From Streptomyces marianii (GTDB taxonomy: Bacteria > Actinomycetota > Actinomycetes > Streptomycetales > Streptomycetaceae): a stretch of DNA of 64,000 nt. Below the pieces are notes generated by a model that saw only the letters and a program-made list of their open reading frames with translations, was not told the DNA's origin and did not search any database. The position numbers and the translations under genes are program-made. Below are positions 26,301-33,947 of this stretch, one piece after another. Each line of letters opens with the position of its first letter. The stretch's first letter is position 1. The DNA lies in NCBI RefSeq assembly GCF_005795905.1, contig NZ_VAWE01000001.1:1364001-1428000 (forward strand), read 5' to 3'.

Positions 26301-27453
26301 GGGTCGCGACGGCGCGCTGCCCGGCTCCCGACTCGCCGCGCTGCCGCACGTGGTGTGGTGCGACAGCGTCGGCGGCCGCCCCGAGCGGCTGCGCGAGCTG
26401 ACCGGGCTGCTACTCGAGGAGCGTCGGCGACGCGGGACGGCGTCCAGGTCTGCGGGCCTGCCCCGGCTCCTCGTCGTCCTCGACGACTTCGACCGGATCG
26501 CCGACGCCGAGGAGTCGTTCTTCGCCCTGGCCGACGAGATCAGAGCCCTCAGCGACTGCCCGGGTGTCCACGTCCTCGTGGCACAGCACACCGGTCGGAG
26601 TCCGCTCGTGGACCTGCTCGCCCCCTCGTACACGGTCGAGCTCACCGCGCCAGGTGCCCGGCTCCACCACGGCGGAGGCCTACCCGTGTCCTTCAGCCCG
26701 GTGCGCGCGGACGGCGGGCCCGCCCGTGAGTGGGACCACGGCGAGCGGCACGCCCACGGGGTCACGCTGCTGCGCGAGGGGCGCGCCGAACTCGCCCTGC
26801 GGATGCTCGGTGACGCCCTCACCGCACGGGAGGAGGCCCTGGGCGCCGAGCACGAGGCCGCCCTGGACTCCCGTCACGAGCACGCCTCCGCCCTGCTGGC
26901 ACTCGGCAGGAACGCGGAGGCCCTCGACGAGTACCGGCACGTCGCCCGCGTCCGGGCGCGGGTGCTCGGCAGCGACCACAGGGGCACGCTGGACGCCCGT
27001 CAGCAGGCGGCCGGCGCGCTCGGGTTGCTGGGCCGGCACAGCGAGGCACTGACGCTGTACCTCGAAGTGCTCTCCAAGCGCGAGCGGGTGCAGGGCCCGA
27101 CACACGAGGACACCATGCGGTGCCGGCACGGCGTCGCCGCCACACTGCGGTCGCTGGGCCGGCTCACCGAGGCGTACAAGGTGGCGCGCGAGACCTACCG
27201 CGCCCGCACCGGAGAACTGGGCGAACTGCACGCCGACACCCTCGTCACCCTCCGCGAACTGGCGCACACGGCCGCCCGGATGGAGCGCTGGGGCGAAGCC
27301 GCCGAGCTGTACGGGACGCTGGCGGCGGGGTGGACCCGCACTCTGGGCGCCGGCCACGCCGACACCGTGGCGGCCGTACGCGCCGGCGCGTCGGCGCGGC
27401 AGCGGGCGCGTGCTGGGAGGATCCCGCCCGAGCCGCCGGGGAGCCGTTCGTAA
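23308..27453 (+). CDS. Giant SAV_2336-type protein: vWA-like domain, pseudokinase, degenerate FtsK-type ATPase and TPR repeats
   Basis: A 1381-residue multidomain protein. Residues 180-420 resemble the SAV_2336 N-terminal module with a vWA-like strand VVDDGVSM (205-210; a broken DxSxS metal site). A Ser/Thr/Pro-rich linker follows (about 550-665). Residues 672-910 fold as a protein kinase but lack catalytic residues: HGT at 803-805 replaces HRD and VTGWM replaces DFG, while APE survives as YEAPEL. Residues 940-1145 resemble an FtsK/EccC ATPase with a broken Walker A (GGADSERR, 967-974) and an intact Walker B (LLVVLDDFD). From about 1150, kinesin-light-chain-type TPRs of about 42 residues continue to the end. 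It is probably a large sensor or scaffold for the upstream protease and MoxR ATPase. GTG start four bases after the MoxR stop. Confidence 0.82.
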   Translation: MWRELRRVLGDSGIELAHEELLDAVWLAERLPPRASAALGAAAAGGAPQPPVAPPDDGATGVPGEAAPSAPSRGMSPAGPPGNGQAVSAGAGGGPRPGRPAGPPPGTGLHGAPYVRDTRPRGSDPSTRVTPRPAVPVRAPEARVLASAELRLGRALRPLKQLRPDGRAHEMDEPATVAAMAETGLPDVVLRPARTRWLDLALVVDDGVSMLLWQRLAAETRRLLERSGAFRDIRVYSLDSRSPGAPALGHRPFAPDPAPLPLTAVADPCGHTLLLVVSDGVGPAWRDGRMHRALERAAALGPTAVLHALPHRLWAGSGIRAEPWRVTTLRRGAANRTWRVADPVLPPELAPYTGVPVPVLAPDPDSVGAWARLVGSSGTSVVLPLLAPSTPARPYAATRTGGGDGLLRFRNASSPQAYRLAAHLAAVAPVSVPAMRLVQEALGPDVDTGHLAEVFLGGLMRGADGPEGDLLPQHRGFDFAEDARRILLDTVPPSDLLRTTRAVTLRMDELVDRTAGFPAWLPHPSGRDTVAGDALPFGWVDARLRRRLGMPAQSSTASVDAEPADAVSTGSERVRKNPVRTHPAGTDPVRTDAASPTATPPNAREANGLAAATPAHGGRAPQPGPAARTEATPGAPGAPSADKAPSSPVPPSFVDRPGTAWVSRHPAEEPRTAGPYRLVARRLGGWPRIGVFLGTAGNHASYVLLRVPESLDRDTAVDLLTTEAEALIRLGAAHAPRLLGVSTHSGTGWLATECLTNPVTGEPADTLLTRRARDGALSPERFLSVGRRFTAAMAKAHSEDLVHGTLLPGSVLIAGDDVRVTGWMTASVDGAHSPHRRMFVQPVEYEAPELTGSPEGPTRASDVYAVGSLLLAAVTGRWGTSFSSTTVPPVPGVPAEVSALLADCVAQNPSARPSAEELLWAFAPESRPALPALPAVPLGRDDAGRTVPLDVNGPEHGGAGPHGLVRGGADSERRALLSGIVQGLTESCAPDTLTVVCAGRDGALPGSRLAALPHVVWCDSVGGRPERLRELTGLLLEERRRRGTASRSAGLPRLLVVLDDFDRIADAEESFFALADEIRALSDCPGVHVLVAQHTGRSPLVDLLAPSYTVELTAPGARLHHGGGLPVSFSPVRADGGPAREWDHGERHAHGVTLLREGRAELALRMLGDALTAREEALGAEHEAALDSRHEHASALLALGRNAEALDEYRHVARVRARVLGSDHRGTLDARQQAAGALGLLGRHSEALTLYLEVLSKRERVQGPTHEDTMRCRHGVAATLRSLGRLTEAYKVARETYRARTGELGELHADTLVTLRELAHTAARMERWGEAAELYGTLAAGWTRTLGAGHADTVAAVRAGASARQRARAGRIPPEPPGSRS

Positions 27454-27835
27454 CGGGCCGTCCCGCAATCCCCGGGGGACCGGCGCGCGGTGTCGGATGC
27501 GGTGCATCGCAAGGCGGAGAGTCGTCCTCATACGGGTGTATTCGGATGATCCGCCAACGCAGCGAGGCGCCGCAGCTGTCGTCGCGCGCCCGCCGGGGAC
27601 TGCGGGACAGCCCGTGGGGGCTGCCCGGGACGGGTCACCGGGAGCGGTCCCCCGCGTGGATTCCGGCTCCTCCCGGGCACGTCGGCCGGCGGCCGTCCGT
27701 ACCCGAGGCCCCGCACCCGCCTTCTGGTGCGCCGGTACCCGCCGTTCGCCCGCGGCCGCCCGCCCCTCGTCCACCGCTCTCGTCCGCCGCCCGCCGCGGG
27801 TGTCCCCCAGCCGGGTCACGCAGGTTCACGATCAC
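27454..27835. other. Gap between the VMAP-type cassette and the Mrr relic
   Basis: About 380 bases. The frame leading into the nuclease relic is open through most of it. It ends in VTQVHDH just before the first recognisable nuclease residue, so it may include decayed sequence of a longer N-terminal domain, but no motif can be recognised. No clear hairpin was found. Confidence 0.4.
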
Positions 27836-28236
27836 ATGGAACTCGACCCGATCGAGTTCGAGCACCTCGTTCGGCGCCTGTTCGAGGCCGTCGGCCTCAA
27901 ACCTGGGTGACCCAGGCATCCCGCGACGACGGTATCGACGCCGTCGCCACGAACGAGGACCGCATCGTTGGTGGACTGTGCATCATCCAGGCGAAGCGCA
28001 CCCGCAATGCCGTGCCTGCCGACACCGTGCGCGCTCTCGCTGGCGTCATGCATGACAAAGCCGCAGCGAAGGGCATCATCATCACAACGGCATGGCTTGA
28101 TAAGGTCAGCAAGGATTTCGCCTACCTCACCGGCCGCATGGATCTCATCGACGGCCGGGGGCTCAAAGCTCTCTTGCTGGAGCACTTGGGGATCGATGCG
28201 CTCATCAGTCTGCCGAAGGCCCCGCCTGGGTGGTAG
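27836..28236 (+). pseudogene. Mrr-type restriction endonuclease relic with a frameshift
   Basis: The first 22 codons read MELDPIEFEHLVRRLFEAVG, then LK, and run into a stop at 27908-27910. The continuation TWVTQASRDDGIDAV, IIQAKR and the ending LPKAPPGW lies in the next frame up to 28236. Together they make a typical PD-(D/E)XK Mrr domain (Asp in DDGID, QAK motif). Adding one A to the AAA run at 27899-27901 (CTC AAA ACC TGG) restores a continuous reading frame, so a one-base deletion is the simplest cause. Related Streptomyces proteins usually have several hundred residues before this domain, and these are not recognisable here. It may be a real pseudogene or a homopolymer sequencing error. 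Confidence 0.8.
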
Positions 28237-28771
28237 CCGGTGACCAGCGTTGACCGCTGGATCACCTGTGGTGTCTCGCAGGACCGGCGGGGCACACCCG
28301 CCAGCGAGGTTCTGTGGCAGGCATGTGGGCAGTTTCGGCCATTTCCAGCGGTCGACATCGCGGCCTTGTGCGGTGCTCGGACAACCCCTCGGAGCGGCCA
28401 TGGAGCGGATGATAAGCCGAGACGCGCGGTTTCCCGGTTCCAGGGGGTGAGCGGGTTGATCGGACTGCCTGTCTCAGTGGTCGCAATCTGGACATCAACT
28501 CACTTGCGTACGCCGGTCGTTGTGCGAAGCGGGGCGATAAAGTGCTCTGACCGTTCGGTGACTGCCGACGGGTAGGGACGAGTGCAGGGGGATGCACATG
28601 CAGTGCTTAGGCCACGTGGGTTCCACCCCGTGGTTGCCAGGCGCGTGCCCCACAGGCGATGCGCTTTGGCTACGACCTCAGTGCGTAGGCATTGGTCGTC
28701 CGGCCAGCGTGTGTATCCAACCCTGCAAGATCCGGACGCCGATGTTCTGACAGAACTCGGAAGGATCGTCG
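28237..28771. other. Unassigned stretch between the Mrr relic and the small membrane gene
   Basis: About 535 bases with lower G+C than the rest of the window. Short frames on both strands (up to about 110 codons) show no family resemblance or good ribosome-binding sites. It is probably remnant DNA of an acquired segment. Confidence 0.4.
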
Positions 28772-28984
28772 TTGTCCAGTCAGGTGCCGGTGTGTGACCA
28801 CCGGGTCTACGAAGTCGTGATCGTCTTTCTTGTTTCCTTGGTCGCAGGCCTGGGGGCCGGCCTCCTCTGGGCCGCGCTCGGCATGTCGCTGGCGTCCGTG
28901 GTCGGAACTGGGGCTGCGGTCTTCGCCGGGGTCTTTGGGCTCTGCATGACGGTCGTGGTCTACGTGAAGAAGCAGAGTACCTAG
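28772..28984 (+). CDS. Small two-span membrane protein
   Basis: A 70-residue protein with two predicted membrane helices (VVIVFLVSLVAGLGAGLLWA at about 15-36 and SVVGTGAAVFAGVFGLCM with VVVYV at about 42-63) joined by a very short loop and ending in KKQST. The unusual TTG start at 28772 is supported by a strong GGAAGGA at 28759-28765, six bases upstream. No family is recognised. It sits alone in a less GC-rich strip next to a nuclease relic, and its two-helix hairpin form is shared by some small toxins and by many harmless membrane proteins, so no function is assigned. Confidence 0.55.
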   Translation: MSSQVPVCDHRVYEVVIVFLVSLVAGLGAGLLWAALGMSLASVVGTGAAVFAGVFGLCMTVVVYVKKQST

Positions 28985-29014
28985 TGCCGCATCAGGCAAC
29001 GTTCGCCCCGTCGC

Positions 29015-29032
29015 GGCGCCGGAAGGGGCGCC
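29015..29032 (+). terminator. Hairpin after the small membrane gene
   Basis: GGCGCC (29015-29020) and GGCGCC (29027-29032) form a six-bp hairpin with a GGAAGG loop, 30 bases after the stop codon. It is short but GC-only. Confidence 0.35.
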
Positions 29033-29241
29033 CCGCGTACTGCTCGTGTGCCGACCTCGGGTGGCATCGGCTGACAGGCCGCGATCGCGGTCACAGCGAG
29101 ATCACTTGGCCGTGGCGCCTCGCATGACGACAAGGTGGCGGCCAGTTGGACGAGGTTCAGACACGGCTGGCTACTTCTCCACGACCTCAGGCGCCGGATA
29201 TCGGTTCGCCCCGAGCAGGCAGGCGTCCTACTCTCACCTGC

Positions 29242-30003
29242 ATGAACAGGCCACTCCTCGCCATCCTCAGCGGCGCAGGCATCTCTACCGATTCCGGGAT
29301 CCCTGACTATCGTGGTCCGAACGGGCTGTGGCGGCGCGATCCGGAGGCCGAGAAGCTCGTCACCTACGAGTACTACATGGGCGACCCGGAGATCCGGCGG
29401 CGCTCATGGCAGATGCGGCGCAAGAACCGGACGCTGAAGGCCGAGCCGAACGCCGCGCACCTGGCCGTCGCCGAGCTGGAGAAGTCCGGGATCCCCGTAC
29501 GGGTGATCACGCAGAACGTGGACGGGCTCCATCAACTCGCCGGCGTGCCCAGCCGCAAGGTACTGGAGTTGCACGGCACCGCTCGCAGCGTCGTGTGCAC
29601 GAAGTGCCATGCCCGCGGGCCGATGGAAGACGCCCTCGCCCGCGTGGAGGCCGGCGAGGAGGACCCTCCCTGCCAAGAATGCGGCGGGATCCTCAAGTCG
29701 GCCACCGTGATGTTCGGCGAACGGCTCGACCCCGTTGTCCTCGGCGAGGCACTCGCCATCAGCAAGGCCAGCCAGATCTTCATCGCCGTCGGCACCAGCC
29801 TGCAGGTCCAGCCCGCGGCCGGCCTCGCGGGCGTGGCCGCCGACCACGGTGCCCGCCTCATCATCGTAAACGCCGAACCGACGCCCTACGACGACCGCGC
29901 CGACGAGGTCGTGCGCGAGCCGATCGGCTCGGCACTGCCGGAGCTGCTGCGGCGCCTGCGCAGAGGGGCGGCCCCCGGTGAACGACCTCCCGGCCGGGGC
30001 TGA
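29242..30003 (+). CDS. Sirtuin (NAD-dependent protein deacylase)
   Basis: A 253-residue SIR2-family protein. The NAD-binding GAGISTDSGIPDYRG starts at residue 11. The ITQNVDGLHQ motif, the catalytic His in LELHGTA, two zinc cysteine pairs (CTKC and CQEC) and the GTSLQVQPAAGL and IVNAEPTPYD segments are all present. It removes acyl groups from lysines using NAD and releases O-acyl-ADP-ribose. The frame opens earlier, at 29146, but the ATG at 29242 gives the canonical N-terminus. It lies next to the less GC-rich strip and is not in an operon. A macro-domain protein that could hydrolyse its product is encoded 4 kb downstream. Confidence 0.92.
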   Translation: MNRPLLAILSGAGISTDSGIPDYRGPNGLWRRDPEAEKLVTYEYYMGDPEIRRRSWQMRRKNRTLKAEPNAAHLAVAELEKSGIPVRVITQNVDGLHQLAGVPSRKVLELHGTARSVVCTKCHARGPMEDALARVEAGEEDPPCQECGGILKSATVMFGERLDPVVLGEALAISKASQIFIAVGTSLQVQPAAGLAGVAADHGARLIIVNAEPTPYDDRADEVVREPIGSALPELLRRLRRGAAPGERPPGRG

Positions 30004-30215
30004 CGGCACGCCCGGGGCCGGGGCCGCTGCCGGGTACTGCCGGCGGGGCCACGGGCCGGGGTGGTCGTCGGGGTGGGGCATCACGATCGCGAGGATGGGG
30101 CGGCCCGATCGCGAGGGTGTGGTGCGGACCGGCCGAACCGCCGCCGCGCCCCCGCCGCGCCGGGGTGCGGCGGCGGAGGCCCTCAGCACCGGCAGCACGA
30201 TCGCCGGGGCCGGCG

Positions 30216-30710
30216 TCAGAACAGCCCGTCGCCGGGCACGCCCCGCTCGAAGGCCAGCAGCCGCTGCTTGCGGTCCAGCCCACCGCCGTACCCCGTGAGG
30301 CTGCCGGAGGCGCCGATCACCCGGTGACAGGGGACGATGATCCCGATCGGGTTCTTCCCGTTGGCGAGGCCGACGGCGCGGGAGGCACCGGGGTTGCCGA
30401 GTGCCCCGGCGAGCTCGCCGTAGGTCCGGGTCTCGCCGTACGGGATCAGCAGCAGCTGTTCCCAGACGGTGCGCTGGAAGGGCGTGCCCGCGAGGTGCAG
30501 CGGCAGGTCGAAGTCCTTCAGCTCACCGGCGAAGTACGCGTCGAGCTGGCGGACCACCTCGCGGAAGGGCCGGGGATCGGGCTCGCCGAAGGCCTCCTCG
30601 CCGGGGCGGTGACGCTGCTGGGTCATGTACAGACCGCTGAGGACGGAGTCGGTGGCGACGAGGGTGAGCGGGCCGTACGGGCTGTCGGTGACGGTGTGGG
30701 TGCGGCTCAT
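30216..30710 (-). CDS. ogt: Methylated-DNA-protein-cysteine methyltransferase
   Basis: A 164-residue O6-alkylguanine-DNA alkyltransferase. The acceptor motif IVPCHRVIG is intact with Cys128. The helix-turn-helix region is recognisable in TPFQRTVWEQLLLIPYGETR and SRAVGLANGKNP. It repairs O6-methylguanine by a suicidal alkyl transfer. It starts 18 bases after the stop of the Ada-AlkA gene and is clearly the second gene of a DNA-alkylation repair operon. Length is typical. Confidence 0.93.
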   Translation of the reverse strand: MSRTHTVTDSPYGPLTLVATDSVLSGLYMTQQRHRPGEEAFGEPDPRPFREVVRQLDAYFAGELKDFDLPLHLAGTPFQRTVWEQLLLIPYGETRTYGELAGALGNPGASRAVGLANGKNPIGIIVPCHRVIGASGSLTGYGGGLDRKQRLLAFERGVPGDGLF

Positions 30711-30728
30711 GGCGCGTTCTCTGCTTCC

Positions 30729-32252
30729 TCAGGTGGGGAGACGGTTGATCGGGTGGTCGCCGGTGGCCCAGAGGTACTGGACTGCGTAGGCGCGCCAGGG
30801 CCGCCAGGCGGCGGCGCGGCGGGTGAGTGCGGCGGGCGTCGGGGGCAGCCCGAGCGCGGCTGCGGCGTGGCGGATGCCGAGGTCGGTGGCCGGGAACGCG
30901 TCCGGGTCGCCGAGCGCCCGCATCGCGATGGCCTCCACGGTCCAGGGGCCGAAACCGGGCAACGCGGAGAGCCGCGCCCGGGCCTCGTCCCAGTCGCTGT
31001 CGGGGCCGAGGCGGAGCGTGCCGTCGGCGAGGGCGCCGAACAGCGTGGTGAGGGTGGTGCGCCGGCTGCGCGGGAACGCGAGTGTCTCCGGGGCGACGTC
31101 GGCCAGGGCCTCGGGAGCGGGGAAGAGGTGGGTGAGGCCGCCCTCGGAGTCCTGTACGGGGACGCCGTGGGCCGTGACCAGCCGGGCGGCGTGGGTGCGG
31201 GCGGCCGCGGTGGAGACCTGCTGGCCGAGGACGGCCCGCACCGCGAATTCGGCGGCGTCGACGGTGCGCGGCACGCGCCGCCCCGGCGCCTTGTCCACGA
31301 GCGGCGCGAGCAGCGGGTCGGTGCGGAGCTGGTCGTCCACGGCGACGGGGTCGGCGTCGAGGTCGAGCAGCCGGCGGCAGACGCTGATGGCGAAGGTCAG
31401 GTCGCGGTGGTCGGTGAGGGACAGCCGGCACGCGATATGGTCCGGGCGCGAGGTCAGGGAGACGATGCCGTGACCGTTCGGGAGCGTGAGCGTGCGGCGG
31501 TAGGCACCGTCGCGCCACTCCTCCACGCCGGGGACGGCGGTCGCGGCCAGATGCCCGAAGAGGTTGTCGGGGTTGAGGGGGGCTCGGAACGGGAGCCGGA
31601 GCGTGAGCACGCCGGGCGGGGCCGGGAGCGGCGCCCCGCCGCGCCGGGTCGCGGCGCGGGTCCGCAGCTCGCCGGGGGCGAGTGCGAACACCTCGCGGAC
31701 GGTGTCGTTGAAAGTCCGGATCGACGAGAAGCCGGCGGCGAACGCCACCTCGGCCATCGGCAGCGATGTCGTCTCCACGAGGAGCCGCGCGGTCTGTGCG
31801 CGCTGGGCCCGGGCCAGCGCCAGCGGACCCGCGCCGACCTCGGCGAGCAGCTGCCGCTCGACCTGCCGCGTCGAGTACCCCAGCCGGGCCGCGAGGCCGG
31901 TCACGCCCTCCCGGTCGACGACCCCGTCCTGGATCAGGCGCATCGCCCGGGCGACGGCGTCGGCGCGGGCGTTCCACTCCGGCGATCCGGGACTGGTGTC
32001 CGGGCGGCACCGCTTGCAGGCCCGGAACCCGGCCTGCTGGCAGGCGGCCGCGCTGGGGTGGAAGGTCATGTTCTCGGCCTTGGGCGGCACGGCTGGGCAA
32101 CTGGGCCGGCAGTAGATCCGGGTCGTCAGCACCGCGGTGAAGAACCACCCGTCGAACCGCGCGTCCCGGGACCGTACGGCCCGTACGCAGCGCTCGGTGT
32201 CGGTGTGCATGGACGTGTGCACGTCGGAAGGCATGGCTCCAGCATCGTCCAT
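30729..32252 (-). CDS. alkA: Ada N-domain / AraC helix-turn-helix / AlkA DNA-3-methyladenine glycosylase fusion
   Basis: A 507-residue fusion. Residues 20-95 form the Ada metal-binding domain with the phosphotriester-repair cysteines (IYCRPSCPA and CKRC). Residues 100-200 are an AraC-type DNA-binding region (RLGYSTRQVERQLLAEVGAG, AFAAGFSSIRTFND). The rest is AlkA with an HhH motif GFGPWTVEAIAMRALG and a following Asp (FPATDLG) as the catalytic residue. It should sense methyl phosphotriesters, activate the adaptive response and excise N3-alkylpurines. The ATG at 32252 is the longest start; ATGs within the first 15 codons, including the one at MHTDTERC, are alternatives. Ogt follows in the same operon. 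Confidence 0.9.
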   Translation of the reverse strand: MDDAGAMPSDVHTSMHTDTERCVRAVRSRDARFDGWFFTAVLTTRIYCRPSCPAVPPKAENMTFHPSAAACQQAGFRACKRCRPDTSPGSPEWNARADAVARAMRLIQDGVVDREGVTGLAARLGYSTRQVERQLLAEVGAGPLALARAQRAQTARLLVETTSLPMAEVAFAAGFSSIRTFNDTVREVFALAPGELRTRAATRRGGAPLPAPPGVLTLRLPFRAPLNPDNLFGHLAATAVPGVEEWRDGAYRRTLTLPNGHGIVSLTSRPDHIACRLSLTDHRDLTFAISVCRRLLDLDADPVAVDDQLRTDPLLAPLVDKAPGRRVPRTVDAAEFAVRAVLGQQVSTAAARTHAARLVTAHGVPVQDSEGGLTHLFPAPEALADVAPETLAFPRSRRTTLTTLFGALADGTLRLGPDSDWDEARARLSALPGFGPWTVEAIAMRALGDPDAFPATDLGIRHAAAALGLPPTPAALTRRAAAWRPWRAYAVQYLWATGDHPINRLPT

Positions 32253-32367
32253 GGTGAGGGGCGACGCTGGCGAAAAAACGACATCACTGGGGAGGGGCCG
32301 GGAAGGCGCGCGATGCCCGGACGGGCGCCGGGCGGCCGTCCGGCGGCCCCGGGAGTGCGTCTGCCTT

Positions 32368-33696
32368 CTACGATGCCGGGGGCGGTGATCCGGCGCAGCG
32401 GAGGCGGTCCGCGGTGACGGGCGCGCCTTCGGCCACGTTGCGGTCGTAGGTGACCGTCTTGACCACGATCGGCTCGGAGCCGACGGTGACGTCGAAGATC
32501 CCGTCGGCGCGGGCAGCCGCTCGCAGTCGGGCCCCGGGGAGGGCGGCGGCGAGCGTGTTCGCGTCGGCTTCGCGCCCGTCCGGGAAGGTGATCAACGGCG
32601 GGCCCGCGGGCCGCTCGGCGGGGGCGGACGCCGAGGTGTCCGTCACCAGGAACCTGCTGCGCCGCAGCGCCGTGGCGACCTCCGCGTCGTCGACGCGCAC
32701 CGTGATCCGGGCGGGGTTTGTCTCGGCGCGGGTCTCGGGAACGGGCAGGATCCGGGTGTCACCGGTGATCGGGCGGTCGGCGCGCAGGGCCTCCCACAGC
32801 GCCCGGGAGCGCGACTCGTGCCAGAGGAGCGTGGAACCCACGCCGGGCACGCGGTGGTCGAAGTGGGCGATCGGCACGGTGGCGAACTCCACGCGGTCCG
32901 CGGGCAGCCGTCCCAGCGTCCAGCCGATGCCGATGAGGTCGTTCATGCCCGTACCGACGTCGGTGCGCACGGACCTGAGCAGCCGGCGTGCCGTGTCCGC
33001 CGCCTTGACGGGGTCGGCCAGCGCACCGCGGACGGTCAGCCCCTCGAGCAGGTCGGCGAGCATGCGCTGCTGGCGGCGGACCCGGCCGAGGTCCCCCGGC
33101 GGGTCGAGGTGCCGTGCCCGGGCGTAGCCGAGCGCCCTGTTCCCGTCGAGGTGGTGGGTGCCCGCGGTGATGTCGAGGCCGGAGTTCTCGTCCTTGAGCG
33201 GCTTGTCCGAGCACACGGTGGCGCCGCCGAGGTCGTTGACGGCCTGTTCGAATCCGGTGAAGCCCGTCTCCAGGTAGTGGTCGACGCTGAGGCCGGTCAC
33301 CTTCTCGACGGTGCGCACCGCCAGCGGACCGCGGCCGATCTTGAAGGCCCCGTTGATCTTCCCTCGGGGAGCCGCCCCGGTCGTGCCCTCGGGAGCGGCG
33401 TACTCGACGTAGCTGTCCCTGGGGATCGAGACGACGCTCGCCCGGCGCCGGTCCTCCGAGAGGTGAACGAGCATCATCACGTCGGTGCAGTCGCATCCTT
33501 CGCCGCCGACGTGCAGACGTCGCTTCTCACCGGCCGACAGACCGGTGCGGCTGTCGATGCCGACGATCAGGATGTTGGTGCCACGGCCGGAGTCCCGGGC
33601 GGCGGGACCGTCCGCGGCGGGGGCGGTCTGTGCGCCGAGCCAGGGCCAGGAGGCGAGTCCGGCCAGCACGGTGAGTCCTGCGGTCAGACGGCGCAT
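32368..33696 (-). CDS. LytR-CpsA-Psr (LCP) family cell-wall ligase
   Basis: A 442-residue secreted or membrane-anchored protein with an N-terminal signal segment (RRLTAGLTVLAGLASWPWLG). The LCP catalytic domain follows, with NILIVGIDSR, DVMMLVHLSED, SVVSIPRDSYVE, KINGAFKIGRGP and DHYLETGF, and the conserved arginines of GYARARHLDPPGDLGRVRRQ. LCP proteins transfer glycopolymers from undecaprenyl carriers to peptidoglycan on the outside of the membrane. The C-terminal region (about 330-442) resembles a LytR_C-type module. It is transcribed in the same direction as the upstream macro-domain gene, with a 250-base gap, so it probably has its own promoter. Confidence 0.88.
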   Translation of the reverse strand: MRRLTAGLTVLAGLASWPWLGAQTAPAADGPAARDSGRGTNILIVGIDSRTGLSAGEKRRLHVGGEGCDCTDVMMLVHLSEDRRRASVVSIPRDSYVEYAAPEGTTGAAPRGKINGAFKIGRGPLAVRTVEKVTGLSVDHYLETGFTGFEQAVNDLGGATVCSDKPLKDENSGLDITAGTHHLDGNRALGYARARHLDPPGDLGRVRRQQRMLADLLEGLTVRGALADPVKAADTARRLLRSVRTDVGTGMNDLIGIGWTLGRLPADRVEFATVPIAHFDHRVPGVGSTLLWHESRSRALWEALRADRPITGDTRILPVPETRAETNPARITVRVDDAEVATALRRSRFLVTDTSASAPAERPAGPPLITFPDGREADANTLAAALPGARLRAAARADGIFDVTVGSEPIVVKTVTYDRNVAEGAPVTADRLRCAGSPPPAS

Positions 33697-33947
33697 CGGA
33701 AACCCCCGGGAGGATCGTCGTTCGATGCGCGTGACGTTAACCGGACGATCGGCACGGCCGGTGTCAGGCGACCGGGGACGCGCCGTCCCGGCGGGCGGCG
33801 GTCACCCGCGTTGGCCAACGGACGGAACGGCCGGGACGGATTCCGGGTTGGGTCCTGGTCCGGGCCCCTGACTCCGGCGCGGCGCCGGACACGCGACACC
33901 GCGGCGCGCCGCGTCGGGCACCGGGGACGTACCGCACCGTCACGGGG

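Noticed and set aside
28240..28575. 111-codon plus-strand frame after the Mrr relic
   Set aside because: No recognisable domain or ribosome-binding site, and composition unlike coding DNA of this genome.
30090..30122. Short direct repeat CGATCGCGAGG between the sirtuin and ogt genes
   Set aside because: Only two imperfectly spaced copies in a GC-rich gap; too short to support a function.
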